Positions 1 to 9,380 of a DNA stretch of 64,000 bases are shown piece after piece. The stretch is taken from positions 1 through 64,000 of the forward strand of contig FONB01000006.1 of NCBI GenBank assembly GCA_900112785.1, read 5' to 3'. This DNA is from Phytobacter palmae. GTDB lineage: Bacteria > Pseudomonadota > Gammaproteobacteria > Enterobacterales > Enterobacteriaceae. Below the pieces are notes generated by a model. It was not told the DNA's origin. It saw only the letters and a program-made list of their open reading frames with translations, and ran no database searches. Position numbers and translations under genes: made by a program. Position 1 is the stretch's first letter; every line of letters begins with the position of its first letter.

Positions 1-590
1 GAATGCCCCCTGTAAGGGGGGCTATTATCACTTTCCGCTTACTACTCTAGCAATTCCATTTGCTGTTCATGTATTTGTTCCGTTTTCTCCTGATGCCTCA
101 CATATCGTCTGATAATTTCCTCGTTCACACCGACAGTATCTACAAAGTAGCCACGTGACCAAAAGTGGTTACCCCATAGCTTTTTTCGTATATGTGGGAA
201 ACGATTGTAGAGTCTGATTGCGCTGCGGCCTTTCAGATGCCCCATCAAAGTTGATATCGAGATTTTCGGCGGGACTATTACGACCAGATGTACATGATCT
301 GGCTGAACATTTAGCTCCAGAACCTCACAATCCTTTATTCCGCAGAGAATGTAGATTGTCCTGTAAAGCTCCTTGCCCAACTTATCTTTCAGGATCCTGA
401 AACGGTACTTTGGCGTCCAGACTATGTGGTATTTGCAACGCCAATATACATGTGATGAACTCCTGTAAAGCCCCATGTCGGTTTGTCTCCTTTTACTTGT
501 GGTGAGTAAGCAGAGATATTCCGGCATGGGCATTCTTCAGGCTATAGCCTTACAGGATCAATCACCACCTCCCCAGGAGGTGGTTTAAGG
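1..590 (-). mobile_element. IS200/IS605-type insertion sequence (right end at or beyond window edge)
   Basis: A single transposase gene is flanked by two subterminal hairpins and no long inverted repeats, which is the layout of IS200-group elements that move as single strands. The transposase-distal hairpin is at 5-10/17-22 (six G/C pairs). The proximal hairpin is at 564-572/576-584 (nine pairs, three-base loop). The tips lie a few bases outside the hairpins, so the left tip should fall near 588-598 and the other tip may lie just before base 1. It sits next to the sohB terminator. The exact ends and the target sequence cannot be fixed from one copy. Confidence 0.8.
42..476 (-). CDS. tnpA: IS200/IS605 family transposase TnpA
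   Basis: This is a Y1 (HUH) transposase that cuts and rejoins single-stranded DNA at hairpin-marked ends. The HUH pair is visible as D60-H61-V-H63, and the catalytic tyrosine is Y125 in a YVRHQ helix. The ATG at 476 begins MGLYRSSS and gives 144 residues, close to the roughly 150 usual for the family. A longer in-frame start at 533 adds 19 residues unlike the family and is less likely. No stop or frameshift interrupts it, so it may be active. No TnpB/IscB-like partner gene is present in the visible element, which fits the IS200 subgroup. Confidence 0.88.
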   Translation of the reverse strand: MGLYRSSSHVYWRCKYHIVWTPKYRFRILKDKLGKELYRTIYILCGIKDCEVLELNVQPDHVHLVVIVPPKISISTLMGHLKGRSAIRLYNRFPHIRKKLWGNHFWSRGYFVDTVGVNEEIIRRYVRHQEKTEQIHEQQMELLE

Positions 591-598
591 GTGACAAT

Positions 599-628
599 AA
601 AAAAGCGAGGCCGCAGCCTCGCTTTTTT
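599..628. terminator. Terminator after sohB
   Basis: A strong GC hairpin (GCGAGGC/GCCTCGC, loop CGCA) is flanked by A-run and T-run arms, so it can work on both strands. It lies just downstream of sohB read leftward and separates sohB from the insertion sequence. Confidence 0.88.
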
Positions 629-642
629 ATTTGTACTTGCGT

Positions 643-1689
643 TTACATCAGCGGTTTTTGTCCGCGCTGCCACCAGCGCATCAGCAGTCGGTCTGCACTC
701 TCCGCGGCACTTCCAGTCAGACGGTCGATGAGTTTTTTGCGCTGCTGATAGCGTAAGCCGATCACCTCATGGCTCTCAAACAGCCCCAGCAACAACTCGT
801 CGCTGGTGCCTACCGCGTCGACCAGCCCTTTTTCCAGCGCCTGTGAGCCATACCAGTGCTCGCCGGTCGCCACCTCTTCGATGTCCAGTTGCGGGCGCAT
901 CTGATGAACAAAACCTTTAAACAGGTCATGCGTTTCATTGAGGCTTTCGCGGAATTTCTGCCGCCCCTCTTCGGTGTTTTCACCCAGCAGCGTCAGCGTA
1001 CGTTTGAACTGCCCGGCAGTATGCAGTTCGATATCAATCTCTTTGCTTTTCAGAAAGCGGTTAAAGTTAGGGATCTGCGCCACAACGCCAATCGAGCCAA
1101 TAATAGAAAAGGGTGCTGCAACAATTTTGTCTGCCACACAGGCCATCATGTAACCACCGCTGGCGGCGACTTTATCGACCGCGACAGTCAGCGGAATCTG
1201 CTTGTCGCGCAGACGTTGTAACTGAGATGCCGCCAGCCCGTAGCCATGAACAACACCGCCAGGACTTTCCAGACGGACGACAACCTGATCTTCTGGCTTC
1301 ACCAGCGTCAACACTGCGGTGACCTCTTCGCGCAGGGCGCCAACTTCATGGGCATCCATGCTGCCTTTGAAGTCCAGTACCCAGGCGCGTGGTTTATCAA
1401 CCAGGGCCGTATCCCCGGACTTTGCTTTTGCTTTGGCCGCTTTCGCGTCCTGTCTGGCTTTTTTCTTTTGGGCTTTATGCCACAGTTTCTGCTGGTGGTT
1501 GTCCAGCAAGGCCACGGCTATCTCTTCCTGCATTTCCTTATATTGTTCACTCATGCGGGTAATGTGTAATTCCCCCCGCTGACGTTTGCGCTGTGTCAGA
1601 TTAACAATAAGAATTGCGACTACCGCAATCGCGACCACAACAGTCGAAATTTTAGCCAAAAACAAACCATATTCAGACAGTAATTCCAC
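643..1689 (-). CDS. sohB: Inner-membrane S49 peptidase SohB
   Basis: This is a membrane-bound serine protease of the S49 (signal peptide peptidase A/SohB) family, with the catalytic domain expected in the periplasm. The N-terminal membrane segment spans about residues 8-31. It is followed by a charged Lys/Ala-rich linker (about 68-92) and the protease domain. The nucleophile is S177 in VAASGGYMMA and the general base is K229 in GQFKRTL, a Ser-Lys dyad as in the E. coli protein. I chose the GTG at 1689 because AAGGTGG lies five bases before it and the protein then begins MELLSEYGLFLAK as in E. coli (348 residues). An ATG nine bases upstream has no room for a ribosome site. Confidence 0.93.
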   Translation of the reverse strand: MELLSEYGLFLAKISTVVVAIAVVAILIVNLTQRKRQRGELHITRMSEQYKEMQEEIAVALLDNHQQKLWHKAQKKKARQDAKAAKAKAKSGDTALVDKPRAWVLDFKGSMDAHEVGALREEVTAVLTLVKPEDQVVVRLESPGGVVHGYGLAASQLQRLRDKQIPLTVAVDKVAASGGYMMACVADKIVAAPFSIIGSIGVVAQIPNFNRFLKSKEIDIELHTAGQFKRTLTLLGENTEEGRQKFRESLNETHDLFKGFVHQMRPQLDIEEVATGEHWYGSQALEKGLVDAVGTSDELLLGLFESHEVIGLRYQQRKKLIDRLTGSAAESADRLLMRWWQRGQKPLM

Positions 1690-1918
1690 GCATTCCACCT
1701 TGGTTCAGCCACTTAACGATCGCATCCAGTGTACATGAGCCTTTCTGGCGCGTCTCGCATTGCCCCCCTTTCTGACAATCAGTCGACCAGTTTCAGCACA
1801 TTCCGCTATACATTATGTCGGCTCACGCGAGACTCTCTGCCAGACTGATTGAAATCGCTTTCTGTTTCAGGCATAAAGCCAACACGATTTAAAAACGGGT
1901 TGAGACCAAGGAGTTAGC

Positions 1919-2677
1919 GTGCATTACCAGCCACAACGCGACCTGTTGCGAAACCACATTATTCTGGTCACCGGCGCCAGTAACGGCATCGGTAAAGAGG
2001 CGGCGCTAACCTATGCCCGCTACGGCGCACGCGTCATCTTGCTTGGGCGTAGCGAAGACAAACTGCAGTCGGTTGCCGCACAGATAGCATCCGAGGGCGG
2101 CCAGGCCGCCAGCCTCTTCACGCTGGATATGGCTATCTGTACGCCAGAAGATTGCCAACATCTCGCCGACAGGATTGCTGAACTCTATCCCCGGCTGGAC
2201 GGCGTACTGCACAACGCCGGCGTGCTGGGTGATGTGTGCCCAATGAGCGAACAGCAGCCTGCAGTCTGGGATAACGTTATGCAGGTTAACGTCAACGCCA
2301 CCTTCTATTTGACCCAGGCGCTCCTTCCTTTATTACTCAACGCGGAAAGCGGCTCACTGGTGTTCACATCCTCAAGCGTTGGCCGCCAGGGGCGCGCAAA
2401 CTGGGGCGCGTATGCCGCCTCGAAATTTGCCACCGAAGGTATGATGCAGGTACTGGCTGAGGAGTACCAAAACCGATTGCGGGTCAACTGTATCAATCCG
2501 GGTGGTACCCGGACGCAGATGCGCGCCAGCGCATTCCCGAGCGAAGATCCGCAGAAATTAAAAACACCAGCCGATATTATGCCGCTCTATTTATGGCTGA
2601 TGGGCGATGACAGTCGCCGCAAAACAGGCATGAGCTTTGATGCACAGCCAGGGCGAAAACCGGGGATATCACAATGA
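1919..2677 (+). CDS. yciK: YciK short-chain dehydrogenase/reductase
   Basis: This is an NAD(P)-dependent oxidoreductase of the classical SDR family; its natural substrate is not known. The nucleotide-binding motif TGASNGIG is at residues 18-25, the structural HNAG at 98-101, the catalytic serine region at 151-153, and YxxxK at Y165/K169. The length of 252 matches E. coli YciK. The start is a GTG preceded by AAGGAG. Its last codons overlap the start of btuR (ATGA at 2674-2677), so the two genes are translationally coupled. Confidence 0.93.
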   Translation: MHYQPQRDLLRNHIILVTGASNGIGKEAALTYARYGARVILLGRSEDKLQSVAAQIASEGGQAASLFTLDMAICTPEDCQHLADRIAELYPRLDGVLHNAGVLGDVCPMSEQQPAVWDNVMQVNVNATFYLTQALLPLLLNAESGSLVFTSSSVGRQGRANWGAYAASKFATEGMMQVLAEEYQNRLRVNCINPGGTRTQMRASAFPSEDPQKLKTPADIMPLYLWLMGDDSRRKTGMSFDAQPGRKPGISQ

Positions 2678-3264
2678 GTGAAGAACGTTACCAGCAACGT
2701 CAGCAGCGGGTCAAAGAGAGAGTCGATGCACGCGTGGCGGCAGCACAGGAAGAACGAGGCATCATTATCGTTTTTACCGGCAACGGTAAAGGGAAAACCA
2801 CTGCCGCATTTGGCACGGCTGCACGTGCCGTAGGCCACGGAAAGAAAGTCGGCGCAATTCAGTTTATTAAAGGCACCTGGCCTAACGGTGAGCGCAATTT
2901 GCTGGAACCGCACGGGGTCGAATTTCAGGTGATGGCAACCGGGTTTACCTGGGACACACAAAACCGCGAAAGCGACACCGTCGCCTGCCTTGAGGTATGG
3001 GCACATGCACAGCGTATGCTGGCGGACGAATCGCTGGATATGGTGGTGCTCGACGAATTGACCTATATGGTGGCTTACGATTACCTGCCGCTGGAAACCG
3101 TGCTTGATGCGCTGGAAAATCGCCCGAAAAACCAGACAGTTATCATCACCGGACGCGGCTGCCATCGTGATATTCTGGAGATTGCCGATACGGTCAGTGA
3201 ATTACGTCCGGTAAAACATGCTTTCGAAGCCGGTGTGAAAGCTCAGATCGGTATCGATTATTAA
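2674..3264 (+). CDS. btuR: Cob(I)yrinic acid a,c-diamide adenosyltransferase
   Basis: This enzyme transfers the adenosyl group of ATP to cobalt(I) corrinoids, making adenosylcobalamin in the cytoplasm (CobA/CobO/BtuR family). The unusual P-loop GNGKGKTT is at residues 36-43. The conserved DELTYMVAYDYLPLE block and the NRPKNQTVIITGRGCH block follow. The length of 196 residues is the family norm. It is the second gene of a two-gene unit with yciK and overlaps it by four bases. Scavenged cobalamin is the likely substrate; no other B12 genes are in the window. Confidence 0.96.
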   Translation: MSEERYQQRQQRVKERVDARVAAAQEERGIIIVFTGNGKGKTTAAFGTAARAVGHGKKVGAIQFIKGTWPNGERNLLEPHGVEFQVMATGFTWDTQNRESDTVACLEVWAHAQRMLADESLDMVVLDELTYMVAYDYLPLETVLDALENRPKNQTVIITGRGCHRDILEIADTVSELRPVKHAFEAGVKAQIGIDY

Positions 3265-3271
3265 GACACCA

Positions 3272-3303
3272 CTGGCTGCAGCCTGGCGATGAGCTGCAGC
3301 CAG
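3272..3303. repeat. Inverted repeat after btuR, possible weak terminator
   Basis: Perfect ten-base arms CTGGCTGCAG (3272-3281) and CTGCAGCCAG (3294-3303) with a 12-base loop lie eight bases after the btuR stop. No T-run follows, so it may stabilise the 3' end rather than terminate efficiently. Confidence 0.5.
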
Positions 3304-3417
3304 GCTGTGATTTATCCACCGAGTCATCAATCTTCCAACGTGACACTGTCACAGACTTTCGCCACGCACAGTCTTTTCTGACATACAGCAGAAATTAGCT
3401 CACGCGGGAAAAGAGAA

Positions 3418-3448
3418 GACGTTTCCGGGGGAACTAACCGGAAACGTC
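3418..3448 (-). terminator. Terminator after rluB
   Basis: Eleven perfect pairs (GACGTTTCCGG/CCGGAAACGTC) with a nine-base loop start seven bases past the rluB stop. Read leftward, a pyrimidine-rich tail (TTCTCTTTT) follows. Confidence 0.7.
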
Positions 3449-3454
3449 AGAGGA

Positions 3455-4348
3455 TTAGCCGTTGTTGTTACGACCACCGGAACGACGGTTGCCGGACGCC
3501 TGACGATTACCGGACACCTGACTGTGACGTTTCACCGCACGACGAATCTGATTGGCTTTCATACGACGACGATCTTTTTCGACTGCCACTTTTGATGCCG
3601 TTTCCGGCGGCAGCCCTACCAGCTCACGCAGGTAGTTGGTTTGGGCCAGATCCAGCTCAGTATAACCACCGCGCGGCAACCCTTTCGGCAGTGGAATGTC
3701 ACCGTAGCGCACACGAATAAGGCGACTAACCTGTACGCCAACCGCTTCCCACAGGCGACGTACCTCGCGGTTACGCCCTTCTGTCAGGGTTACGTTATAC
3801 CACTGGTTAATCCCTTCACCACCGCTGAACTTGATGGTTTTGAACGCTGCCGGGCCATCTTCGAGCTGTACGCCACGTGACAGTTCGCGCACTTTTGCCT
3901 CTTCAATCTGGCCGAATACACGCACCGCGTATTCACGTTCTACTTCACGGCTTGGATGCATCAGGCGATTCGCCAGTTCACCATCGGTTGTAAACAGCAA
4001 CAGACCACAGGTGTTAACGTCAAGGCGACCAACCGCAATCCAGCGTGCGCCACGCAGTTTTGGCAGACGGTCAAAAACGGTCGGACGGCCTTCCGGATCG
4101 TTACGCGTACACAACTCGCCTTCTGGTTTGTAATACGCCAGTACGCGACAGATTTGTTCAGCGGACTCTTTCACCGAAATAAGATGCCCGTCGATGCGAA
4201 TTTTCAGCGCCTGGGTAACTTCAACACGGTCGCCAAGCGTGGCAATTTTGCCGTCTACGCTCACTCTGCCTGCTTCGATGATGGTTTCAATCTCACGGCG
4301 GGAACCGTGGCCAGCTCGCGCCAGCACTTTCTGTAATTTTTCGCTCAT
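3455..4348 (-). CDS. rluB: 23S rRNA pseudouridine(2605) synthase RluB
   Basis: This enzyme isomerises U2605 of 23S rRNA to pseudouridine during large-subunit assembly. An N-terminal S4 RNA-binding domain (about 1-60) precedes the RsuA-type catalytic domain, with the catalytic aspartate D110 in [12 protein letters not shown]. The C-terminus is a basic low-complexity tail ending [10 protein letters not shown]. The ATG at 4348 follows GAGGAAG and matches the E. coli start; the frame stays open further upstream but that part has no family similarity. At 297 residues it is six longer than E. coli because of a repeated SGNRQ/SGNRR unit in the tail. It is probably the last gene of the rnm-yciO-rluB unit. 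Confidence 0.94.
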   Translation of the reverse strand: MSEKLQKVLARAGHGSRREIETIIEAGRVSVDGKIATLGDRVEVTQALKIRIDGHLISVKESAEQICRVLAYYKPEGELCTRNDPEGRPTVFDRLPKLRGARWIAVGRLDVNTCGLLLFTTDGELANRLMHPSREVEREYAVRVFGQIEEAKVRELSRGVQLEDGPAAFKTIKFSGGEGINQWYNVTLTEGRNREVRRLWEAVGVQVSRLIRVRYGDIPLPKGLPRGGYTELDLAQTNYLRELVGLPPETASKVAVEKDRRRMKANQIRRAVKRHSQVSGNRQASGNRRSGGRNNNG

Positions 4349-4445
4349 AGAGCTTCCTCGGGTGTCGCCTTCACAGGCGTCGAATAGGGTCATCAGGCCA
4401 CTGCGGCGCCTGTGAAATGGCCGCGTAGTATAGCGGCTTGCTTCA

Positions 4446-5066
4446 TTATAGGAAAGGTTTAACGTCGCCAACGCCTTCACGGATAACGACCGGGGAATCA
4501 TCCGTAAGATCAACCACCGTTGTCGGTTGCTGCCCCAGATAACCGCCATGGATAATCAAATCCACCAGCTTTTCCAGACGGTCTTTAATTTCATCAGGAT
4601 CGGATTCGGTAAATTCGCTGCCAGGAAGCATTAACGAGGTAGAGAGCATCGGCTCGCCAAGGGTATCGAGTAATGCCAGCGCAATCGGATTCGCCGGAAC
4701 ACGCAGGCCGATGGTTTTACGTTTTTCCTGCAACAGGCGACGCGGAACCTCTTTCGTTCCTTTCAGGATAAACGTGTAGTTGCCTGGGGTGTTGTTTTTA
4801 ATCAGACGAAAAGCCACATTATCGACGAAAGCGTAGGTCGATAGCTCAGACAAGTCGCGGCACATCAGGGTAAAGTTGTGACCATCCGGCAACTGACGGA
4901 TACGGCAAATACGCTCCATCGCCCCTTTGTCTTCAATTTTACAGCCTAAGGCATAACCGGAATCGGTAGGGTAAACAATTACTCCACCTTTACGGACAAT
5001 CTCAACGGCCTGGGTAATCAGGCGCGGCTGCGGATTATCCGGATGAATATAAAAAAACTGACTCAT
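4446..5066 (-). CDS. yciO: YciO, YrdC/Sua5-family protein
   Basis: This 206-residue protein belongs to the YrdC/YciO/Sua5 family, whose characterised members make threonylcarbamoyl-AMP for the t6A modification of tRNA. YciO is a paralogue; the main t6A function in E. coli belongs to TsaC (YrdC), so its precise job is less certain. The fold signature is visible: [16 protein letters not shown] near residues 28-43, the [19 protein letters not shown] block, and LSTSLMLPG. The ATG overlaps the rnm stop (ATGA at 5063-5066), so it is coupled to the upstream gene. Confidence 0.92.
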   Translation of the reverse strand: MSQFFYIHPDNPQPRLITQAVEIVRKGGVIVYPTDSGYALGCKIEDKGAMERICRIRQLPDGHNFTLMCRDLSELSTYAFVDNVAFRLIKNNTPGNYTFILKGTKEVPRRLLQEKRKTIGLRVPANPIALALLDTLGEPMLSTSLMLPGSEFTESDPDEIKDRLEKLVDLIIHGGYLGQQPTTVVDLTDDSPVVIREGVGDVKPFL

Positions 5067-5944
5067 ACTTCCCTCTCTTCACTGTTTTGCGGCTGCTCCC
5101 ACTTGCTCCAGACGCCCTCCACATTGGCCGGTAACCACAGCTTGCGCCCCAGCTCAATCCATGGACATGGCTGATGGAAATCCGATCCCTGCGAGGCCAG
5201 TAAACCGAACTGGCGGGCATACCCGGCGAGTTGTTGACGTTCATTGGGAGCCTGCTGGCATTGGGCAACTTCCATCGCCTCTCCGCCGCCCTGGGCAAAA
5301 TGCGCCAGCAGCCTTTTCAACCATTTAGCGGAGAGATCATACCGCCCCGGATGGGCCAGGACTGCTGTTCCGCCAGAATGATGAATCACTTCAATAGCTT
5401 GTTCTATTGTACACCAGTGTGGTGGAACATATCCCGTTTTCCCTCGCGCAAGATATCTTTTGAAGACATCCGCCATATTGGAAGCTTTACCGCACTCCAC
5501 CAGAAAGCGGGCAAAATGGCCGCGCGTGACGGCCGCACCCTGCGCCAGTCGCTGCGCGCCTTCCCATGCCCCCGGAATATTAGCCTTTTCCAGTCGTTCG
5601 GCAATGAGTCTGCCGCGCTGCTGGCGCCGCTCATGCTGATCCTGTAAAAAAGAACATAACGCCGGGTTTTCAATATCAATATTCAGGCCCACGATGTGGA
5701 TCTCGTGATTTTCCCAGACGGTGGAAATCTCCACACCCGTAATCAATGTAAGTGCCAGTCCGGCTCGTTCAATTTCTTCACGCGCTGGGGGAATTGCGGC
5801 TGTTGTATCGTGATCGGTAATCGCCAGGGTTCCCACACGCATCGCAACCGCGCGATGGACCAGTTCTTGTGGAGTCAGGACGCCATCGGAGGCAATAGTG
5901 TGGCTGTGCAGGTCATAAATAATCGCGTAATTCGTGTCGCTCAA
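5063..5944 (-). CDS. rnm: 5'-3' exoribonuclease RNase AM (PHP domain)
   Basis: Formerly YciV, this PHP-family metal-dependent exoribonuclease trims the 5' ends of rRNA precursors and degrades short RNAs and pAp-type nucleotides in E. coli. The metal-binding motif DLHSHTIASDG is at residues 11-21, ITDHDT follows near 46, and VLAHPGRY and GSDFHQPCP complete the site. I chose a TTG start at 5944: GGGAG lies seven bases upstream, the protein begins MSDTNYA as in E. coli, and the length is 293. The divergent trp promoter begins about 75 bases away. Confidence 0.93.
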   Translation of the reverse strand: MSDTNYAIIYDLHSHTIASDGVLTPQELVHRAVAMRVGTLAITDHDTTAAIPPAREEIERAGLALTLITGVEISTVWENHEIHIVGLNIDIENPALCSFLQDQHERRQQRGRLIAERLEKANIPGAWEGAQRLAQGAAVTRGHFARFLVECGKASNMADVFKRYLARGKTGYVPPHWCTIEQAIEVIHHSGGTAVLAHPGRYDLSAKWLKRLLAHFAQGGGEAMEVAQCQQAPNERQQLAGYARQFGLLASQGSDFHQPCPWIELGRKLWLPANVEGVWSKWEQPQNSEEREV

Positions 5945-6020
5945 AAGCGGCTCCCGTGGCCGATAAAACAATAACTGTGCCCTATCATAACGTTCTACGG
6001 CGATTTTCTGAAATCGAGGG

Positions 6021-6054
6021 TTGACTTTCCTCGCACGAACCAGTTAACTAGTAC
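6021..6054 (+). promoter_or_regulatory. trp promoter and TrpR operator
   Basis: The -35 TTGACT (6021-6026) and -10 TTAACT (6044-6049) are 17 bases apart. The TrpR operator (about 6036-6054) overlaps the -10 and is centred on TTAA. The right arm CTAGTAC is intact. The left arm reads CCAG where E. coli has CTAG, so the palindrome is weaker by one position. Confidence 0.9.
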
Positions 6055-6081
6055 GCAAGTTCACTCCACGAGGTATCCCTG

Positions 6082-6126
6082 ATGAATATGCATTTTTCCG
6101 TAAACCGCTGGTGGCGCACTCCCTGA
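6082..6126 (+). CDS. trpL: trp operon leader peptide
   Basis: This 14-residue peptide carries tandem tryptophan codons at positions 10 and 11 and ends RWWRTP. Ribosome stalling on these codons when charged tRNA-Trp is scarce prevents the downstream terminator from forming. ACGAGG lies upstream as a ribosome site. The Trp-Trp-Arg-Thr end is conserved with E. coli, while the N-terminal half (MNMHFSVNR) differs. Confidence 0.93.
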   Translation: MNMHFSVNRWWRTP

Positions 6127-6150
6127 CGTTGGGCAGTGTTTCACGTGCAT

Positions 6151-6197
6151 ATTCAGCACACCGATACCCGGCCCGCCAAATGAGCGGGTTTTTTTTT
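6151..6197 (+). terminator. trp attenuator
   Basis: The terminator hairpin pairs CCCGC (6172-6176) with GCGGG (6184-6188) and is followed by nine Ts. Upstream bases (about 6125-6170) contain the competing segments of the leader. It lies between trpL and trpE, as in E. coli. Confidence 0.9.
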
Positions 6198-6219
6198 GAA
6201 CATATTTATGAGAGCAACT

Positions 6220-7782
6220 ATGCAAACGCAAAAACCGACACTCGAATTGCTCACCAGCAACGCGCTGTACCGGGAGAACCCGACCGCGTTATTCCATCAA
6301 CTGTGTGGTGCGCGCCCGGCAACGTTGTTGCTGGAATCTGCCGATATCGACAGCAAAAACGATTTAAAGAGCCTGCTGCTGGTGGATAGCGCGCTGCGTA
6401 TTACTGCTTTAGGTGACACTGTCACAATCGAGGCGCTGACCCAAAACGGTGCGTCCCTGCTGCCGCTGCTGGATGCCGCGCTTCCCGCAGGCGTTGAGAA
6501 TACCATCCAGACCGATTCCCGCGTATTACGTTTCCCGCCTGTCAGCAACCTGCTCGATGAAGATGCGCGCCTGTGTTCACTCTCTGTTTTCGATGCCTTC
6601 CGTCTGTTACAGGGGCTGGTCACTGTCCCGGCTGATGAGCGCGAAGCGATGTTCTTCGGCGGCCTGTTTGCCTACGATCTGGTGGCCGGGTTTGAAAATT
6701 TACCCGCACTGAGCCATGACCGTCGCTGTCCGGACTACTGCTTTTATCTGGCAGAAACCTTACTGGTGATCGACCATCAGAAACGTCACACCCGCATTCA
6801 GGTCAGCCTTTTTTCCGCCGATGCCGATGAAAAAGCGCGCCTGACTCAGCGTATTGAAACACTGCATCAAGAATTAAACGTGCCACCTGCACCATTGCCG
6901 GTTGAATCCGTCAGCAACATGCGCTGTGAATGCAATCAGAGCGATGAAGAGTACGGTGCGGTGGTGCGCCGGATGCAAAAAGCGATTCGCGCCGGTGAGA
7001 TTTTCCAGGTCGTTCCGTCCCGCCGATTCACCCTGCCGTGCCCGTCACCGCTGGCCGCATATGAGGTGCTGAAAAAGAGCAACCCAAGCCCGTATATGTT
7101 CTTCATGCAGGATAACGACTTCGCCCTGTTTGGCGCATCGCCGGAAAGCTCGCTCAAATATGACGCCACGTCACGCCAGATTGAAATCTACCCGATCGCA
7201 GGAACTCGCCCACGCGGCCGCCGCGCCGACGGTTCTCTGGATCGTGACCTGGACAGCCGTATTGAACTCGAAATGCGTACCGACCATAAAGAGCTTTCCG
7301 AGCATCTGATGCTGGTTGATCTCGCGCGTAACGATCTCGCGCGAATTTGTACGCCAGGCAGCCGCTACGTGGCGGATCTGACCAAAGTCGATCGCTACTC
7401 CTTCGTTATGCACCTGGTGTCCCGTGTGGTGGGCGAACTGCGTCACGATCTGGATGTGCTGCACGCCTATCGCGCCTGTATGAACATGGGTACGCTCAGC
7501 GGAGCGCCGAAAGTACGCGCTATGCAACTTATTGCGGATGCGGAAGGCTCCCGTCGTGGCAGTTATGGCGGTGCGGTAGGCTACTTCACCGCCCATGGCG
7601 ACCTGGATACCTGCATTGTGATTCGTTCCGCCTGGGTGGAAGACGGTATTGCTACCGTTCAGGCAGGTGCTGGCGTAGTACTGGATTCAGTACCGCAGTC
7701 CGAAGCCGATGAAACACGTAATAAAGCCCGCGCGGTTCTGCGCGCCATTGCTAAAGCGCATAACGCTCAGGAGATTTTCTGA
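6220..7782 (+). CDS. trpE: Anthranilate synthase component I
   Basis: TrpE converts chorismate and ammonia to anthranilate, the first committed step of tryptophan synthesis, and pairs with the glutaminase of TrpD. The tryptophan feedback-site motif LLES is near residues 38-41. The chorismate-binding core includes [26 protein letters not shown], and the C-terminal [18 protein letters not shown]. The ATG at 6220 gives 520 residues and matches the E. coli start [11 protein letters not shown]; an upstream in-frame ATG inside the attenuator T-run region is not used. The stop overlaps the trpD start (TGATG). Confidence 0.97.
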   Translation: MQTQKPTLELLTSNALYRENPTALFHQLCGARPATLLLESADIDSKNDLKSLLLVDSALRITALGDTVTIEALTQNGASLLPLLDAALPAGVENTIQTDSRVLRFPPVSNLLDEDARLCSLSVFDAFRLLQGLVTVPADEREAMFFGGLFAYDLVAGFENLPALSHDRRCPDYCFYLAETLLVIDHQKRHTRIQVSLFSADADEKARLTQRIETLHQELNVPPAPLPVESVSNMRCECNQSDEEYGAVVRRMQKAIRAGEIFQVVPSRRFTLPCPSPLAAYEVLKKSNPSPYMFFMQDNDFALFGASPESSLKYDATSRQIEIYPIAGTRPRGRRADGSLDRDLDSRIELEMRTDHKELSEHLMLVDLARNDLARICTPGSRYVADLTKVDRYSFVMHLVSRVVGELRHDLDVLHAYRACMNMGTLSGAPKVRAMQLIADAEGSRRGSYGGAVGYFTAHGDLDTCIVIRSAWVEDGIATVQAGAGVVLDSVPQSEADETRNKARAVLRAIAKAHNAQEIF

Positions 7783-9377
7783 TGGCTGACATTCTGCTGC
7801 TCGATAATATCGACTCATTTACCTATAACCTTGCCGATCAGTTGCGCGCCAGCGGGCACAACGTGGTGATTTACCGTAACCATGTGCCGGCACAAACCCT
7901 GATTGACCGCCTGACGACGATGAAAAACCCGGTGCTGATGCTCTCGCCAGGACCGGGGGCACCGTCAGAAGCGGGTTGCATGCCAGAATTGCTGACGCGC
8001 ATGCGCGGCAAATTGCCGATTATCGGCATCTGCCTTGGGCATCAGGCAATAGTGGAAGCCTATGGCGGCTATGTCGGTCAGGCGGGAGAAATTTTGCACG
8101 GCAAAGCCTCCAGCATTGAACATGACGGTCAGGCAATGTTTGCCGGGCTGGCGAACCCGCTGCCGGTGGCACGCTACCATTCACTGGTCGGCAGCAATAT
8201 TCCGGCAGGGTTAACCATTAATGCGCACTTTAACGGCATGGTGATGGCAGTGCGTCACGATGCGGATCGCGTCTGTGGATTTCAGTTCCATCCGGAATCC
8301 ATTCTGACCTCTCAGGGAGCCCGTTTGCTGGAACAAACACTGGCCTGGGCGCTGCAGAAACTTGAGCAGACCAATACGCTGCAACCGGTGCTGGAAAAAC
8401 TCTATCAGGCGCAAACCCTGAGCCAGCAGGAAAGCCACCAGCTCTTCTCTGCTGTGGTGCGTGGCGAACTGAAACCTGAACAACTGGCCGCAGCGCTGGT
8501 CAGTATGAAAGTGCGTGGCGAACACCCGAATGAAATCGCCGGGGCGGCCACGGCGTTACTGGAAAATGCCGCGCCATTCCCACGTCCGGACTATCCGTTT
8601 GCTGATATCGTGGGCACCGGTGGCGACGGCAGCAACAGTATTAATATTTCAACCGCCAGTGCTTTTGTGGCGGCGGCCTGCGGTCTGAAAGTCGCAAAAC
8701 ACGGTAACCGCAGCGTCTCCAGCCGTTCCGGCTCGTCCGATTTACTGGCAGCCTTTGGCATTAATCTGGATATGAATGCTGATAAATCCCGCAGTGCGCT
8801 GGATGAACTGGGTGTCTGTTTCTTATTTGCACCGAAGTACCACACCGGGTTCCGCCATGCGATGCCGGTGCGCCAGCAGCTCAAAACGCGCACCTTATTT
8901 AACGTTCTGGGTCCACTCATTAACCCGGCGCACCCGCCGCTGGCGTTGATCGGCGTTTACAGCCCTGAACTGGTGTTACCCATTGCTGAAACCCTGCGCG
9001 TTCTGGGCTATCAGCGTGCGGCCGTTGTGCACAGCGGTGGAATGGATGAAGTTTCTCTCCATGCCCCGACGGTAGTGGCCGAATTGCGCGATGGCGAGAT
9101 CAAAAGCTACCAGCTTACCGCTGCCGATTTCGGTCTGACGCCCTATCATCAGGAGCAACTGGCAGGCGGCACACCGGAAGAAAACCGTGACATTCTGACA
9201 CGCTTACTACAAGGTAAAGGTGAAGCCGCCCATGAGGCCGCCGTCGCTGCAAATGTCGCCATGTTGATGCGTTTACATGGTGAAGAAGATTTGCAAGCTA
9301 ACGCGCAGAAAGTTATGCAGGTGCTGCACAGCGGCGCCGCCTATGACAAAGTCACCGCACTTGCGGCAAGAGGGTAA
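7782..9377 (+). CDS. trpD: Bifunctional anthranilate synthase glutaminase / anthranilate phosphoribosyltransferase
   Basis: This fused TrpG-TrpD protein has 531 residues. The N-terminal class-I glutamine amidotransferase (about 1-195) has nucleophile C84 in GICLGHQ and the His-Glu pair in FHPES, and supplies ammonia to TrpE. The C-terminal part (about 200-531) transfers phosphoribose from PRPP to anthranilate, with the glycine-rich [13 protein letters not shown] motif and the [18 protein letters not shown] block. The fusion is the normal state in enteric bacteria. It is translationally coupled to trpE by one shared base. Confidence 0.97.
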   Translation: MADILLLDNIDSFTYNLADQLRASGHNVVIYRNHVPAQTLIDRLTTMKNPVLMLSPGPGAPSEAGCMPELLTRMRGKLPIIGICLGHQAIVEAYGGYVGQAGEILHGKASSIEHDGQAMFAGLANPLPVARYHSLVGSNIPAGLTINAHFNGMVMAVRHDADRVCGFQFHPESILTSQGARLLEQTLAWALQKLEQTNTLQPVLEKLYQAQTLSQQESHQLFSAVVRGELKPEQLAAALVSMKVRGEHPNEIAGAATALLENAAPFPRPDYPFADIVGTGGDGSNSINISTASAFVAAACGLKVAKHGNRSVSSRSGSSDLLAAFGINLDMNADKSRSALDELGVCFLFAPKYHTGFRHAMPVRQQLKTRTLFNVLGPLINPAHPPLALIGVYSPELVLPIAETLRVLGYQRAAVVHSGGMDEVSLHAPTVVAELRDGEIKSYQLTAADFGLTPYHQEQLAGGTPEENRDILTRLLQGKGEAAHEAAVAANVAMLMRLHGEEDLQANAQKVMQVLHSGAAYDKVTALAARG

Positions 9378-9380
9378 AGA

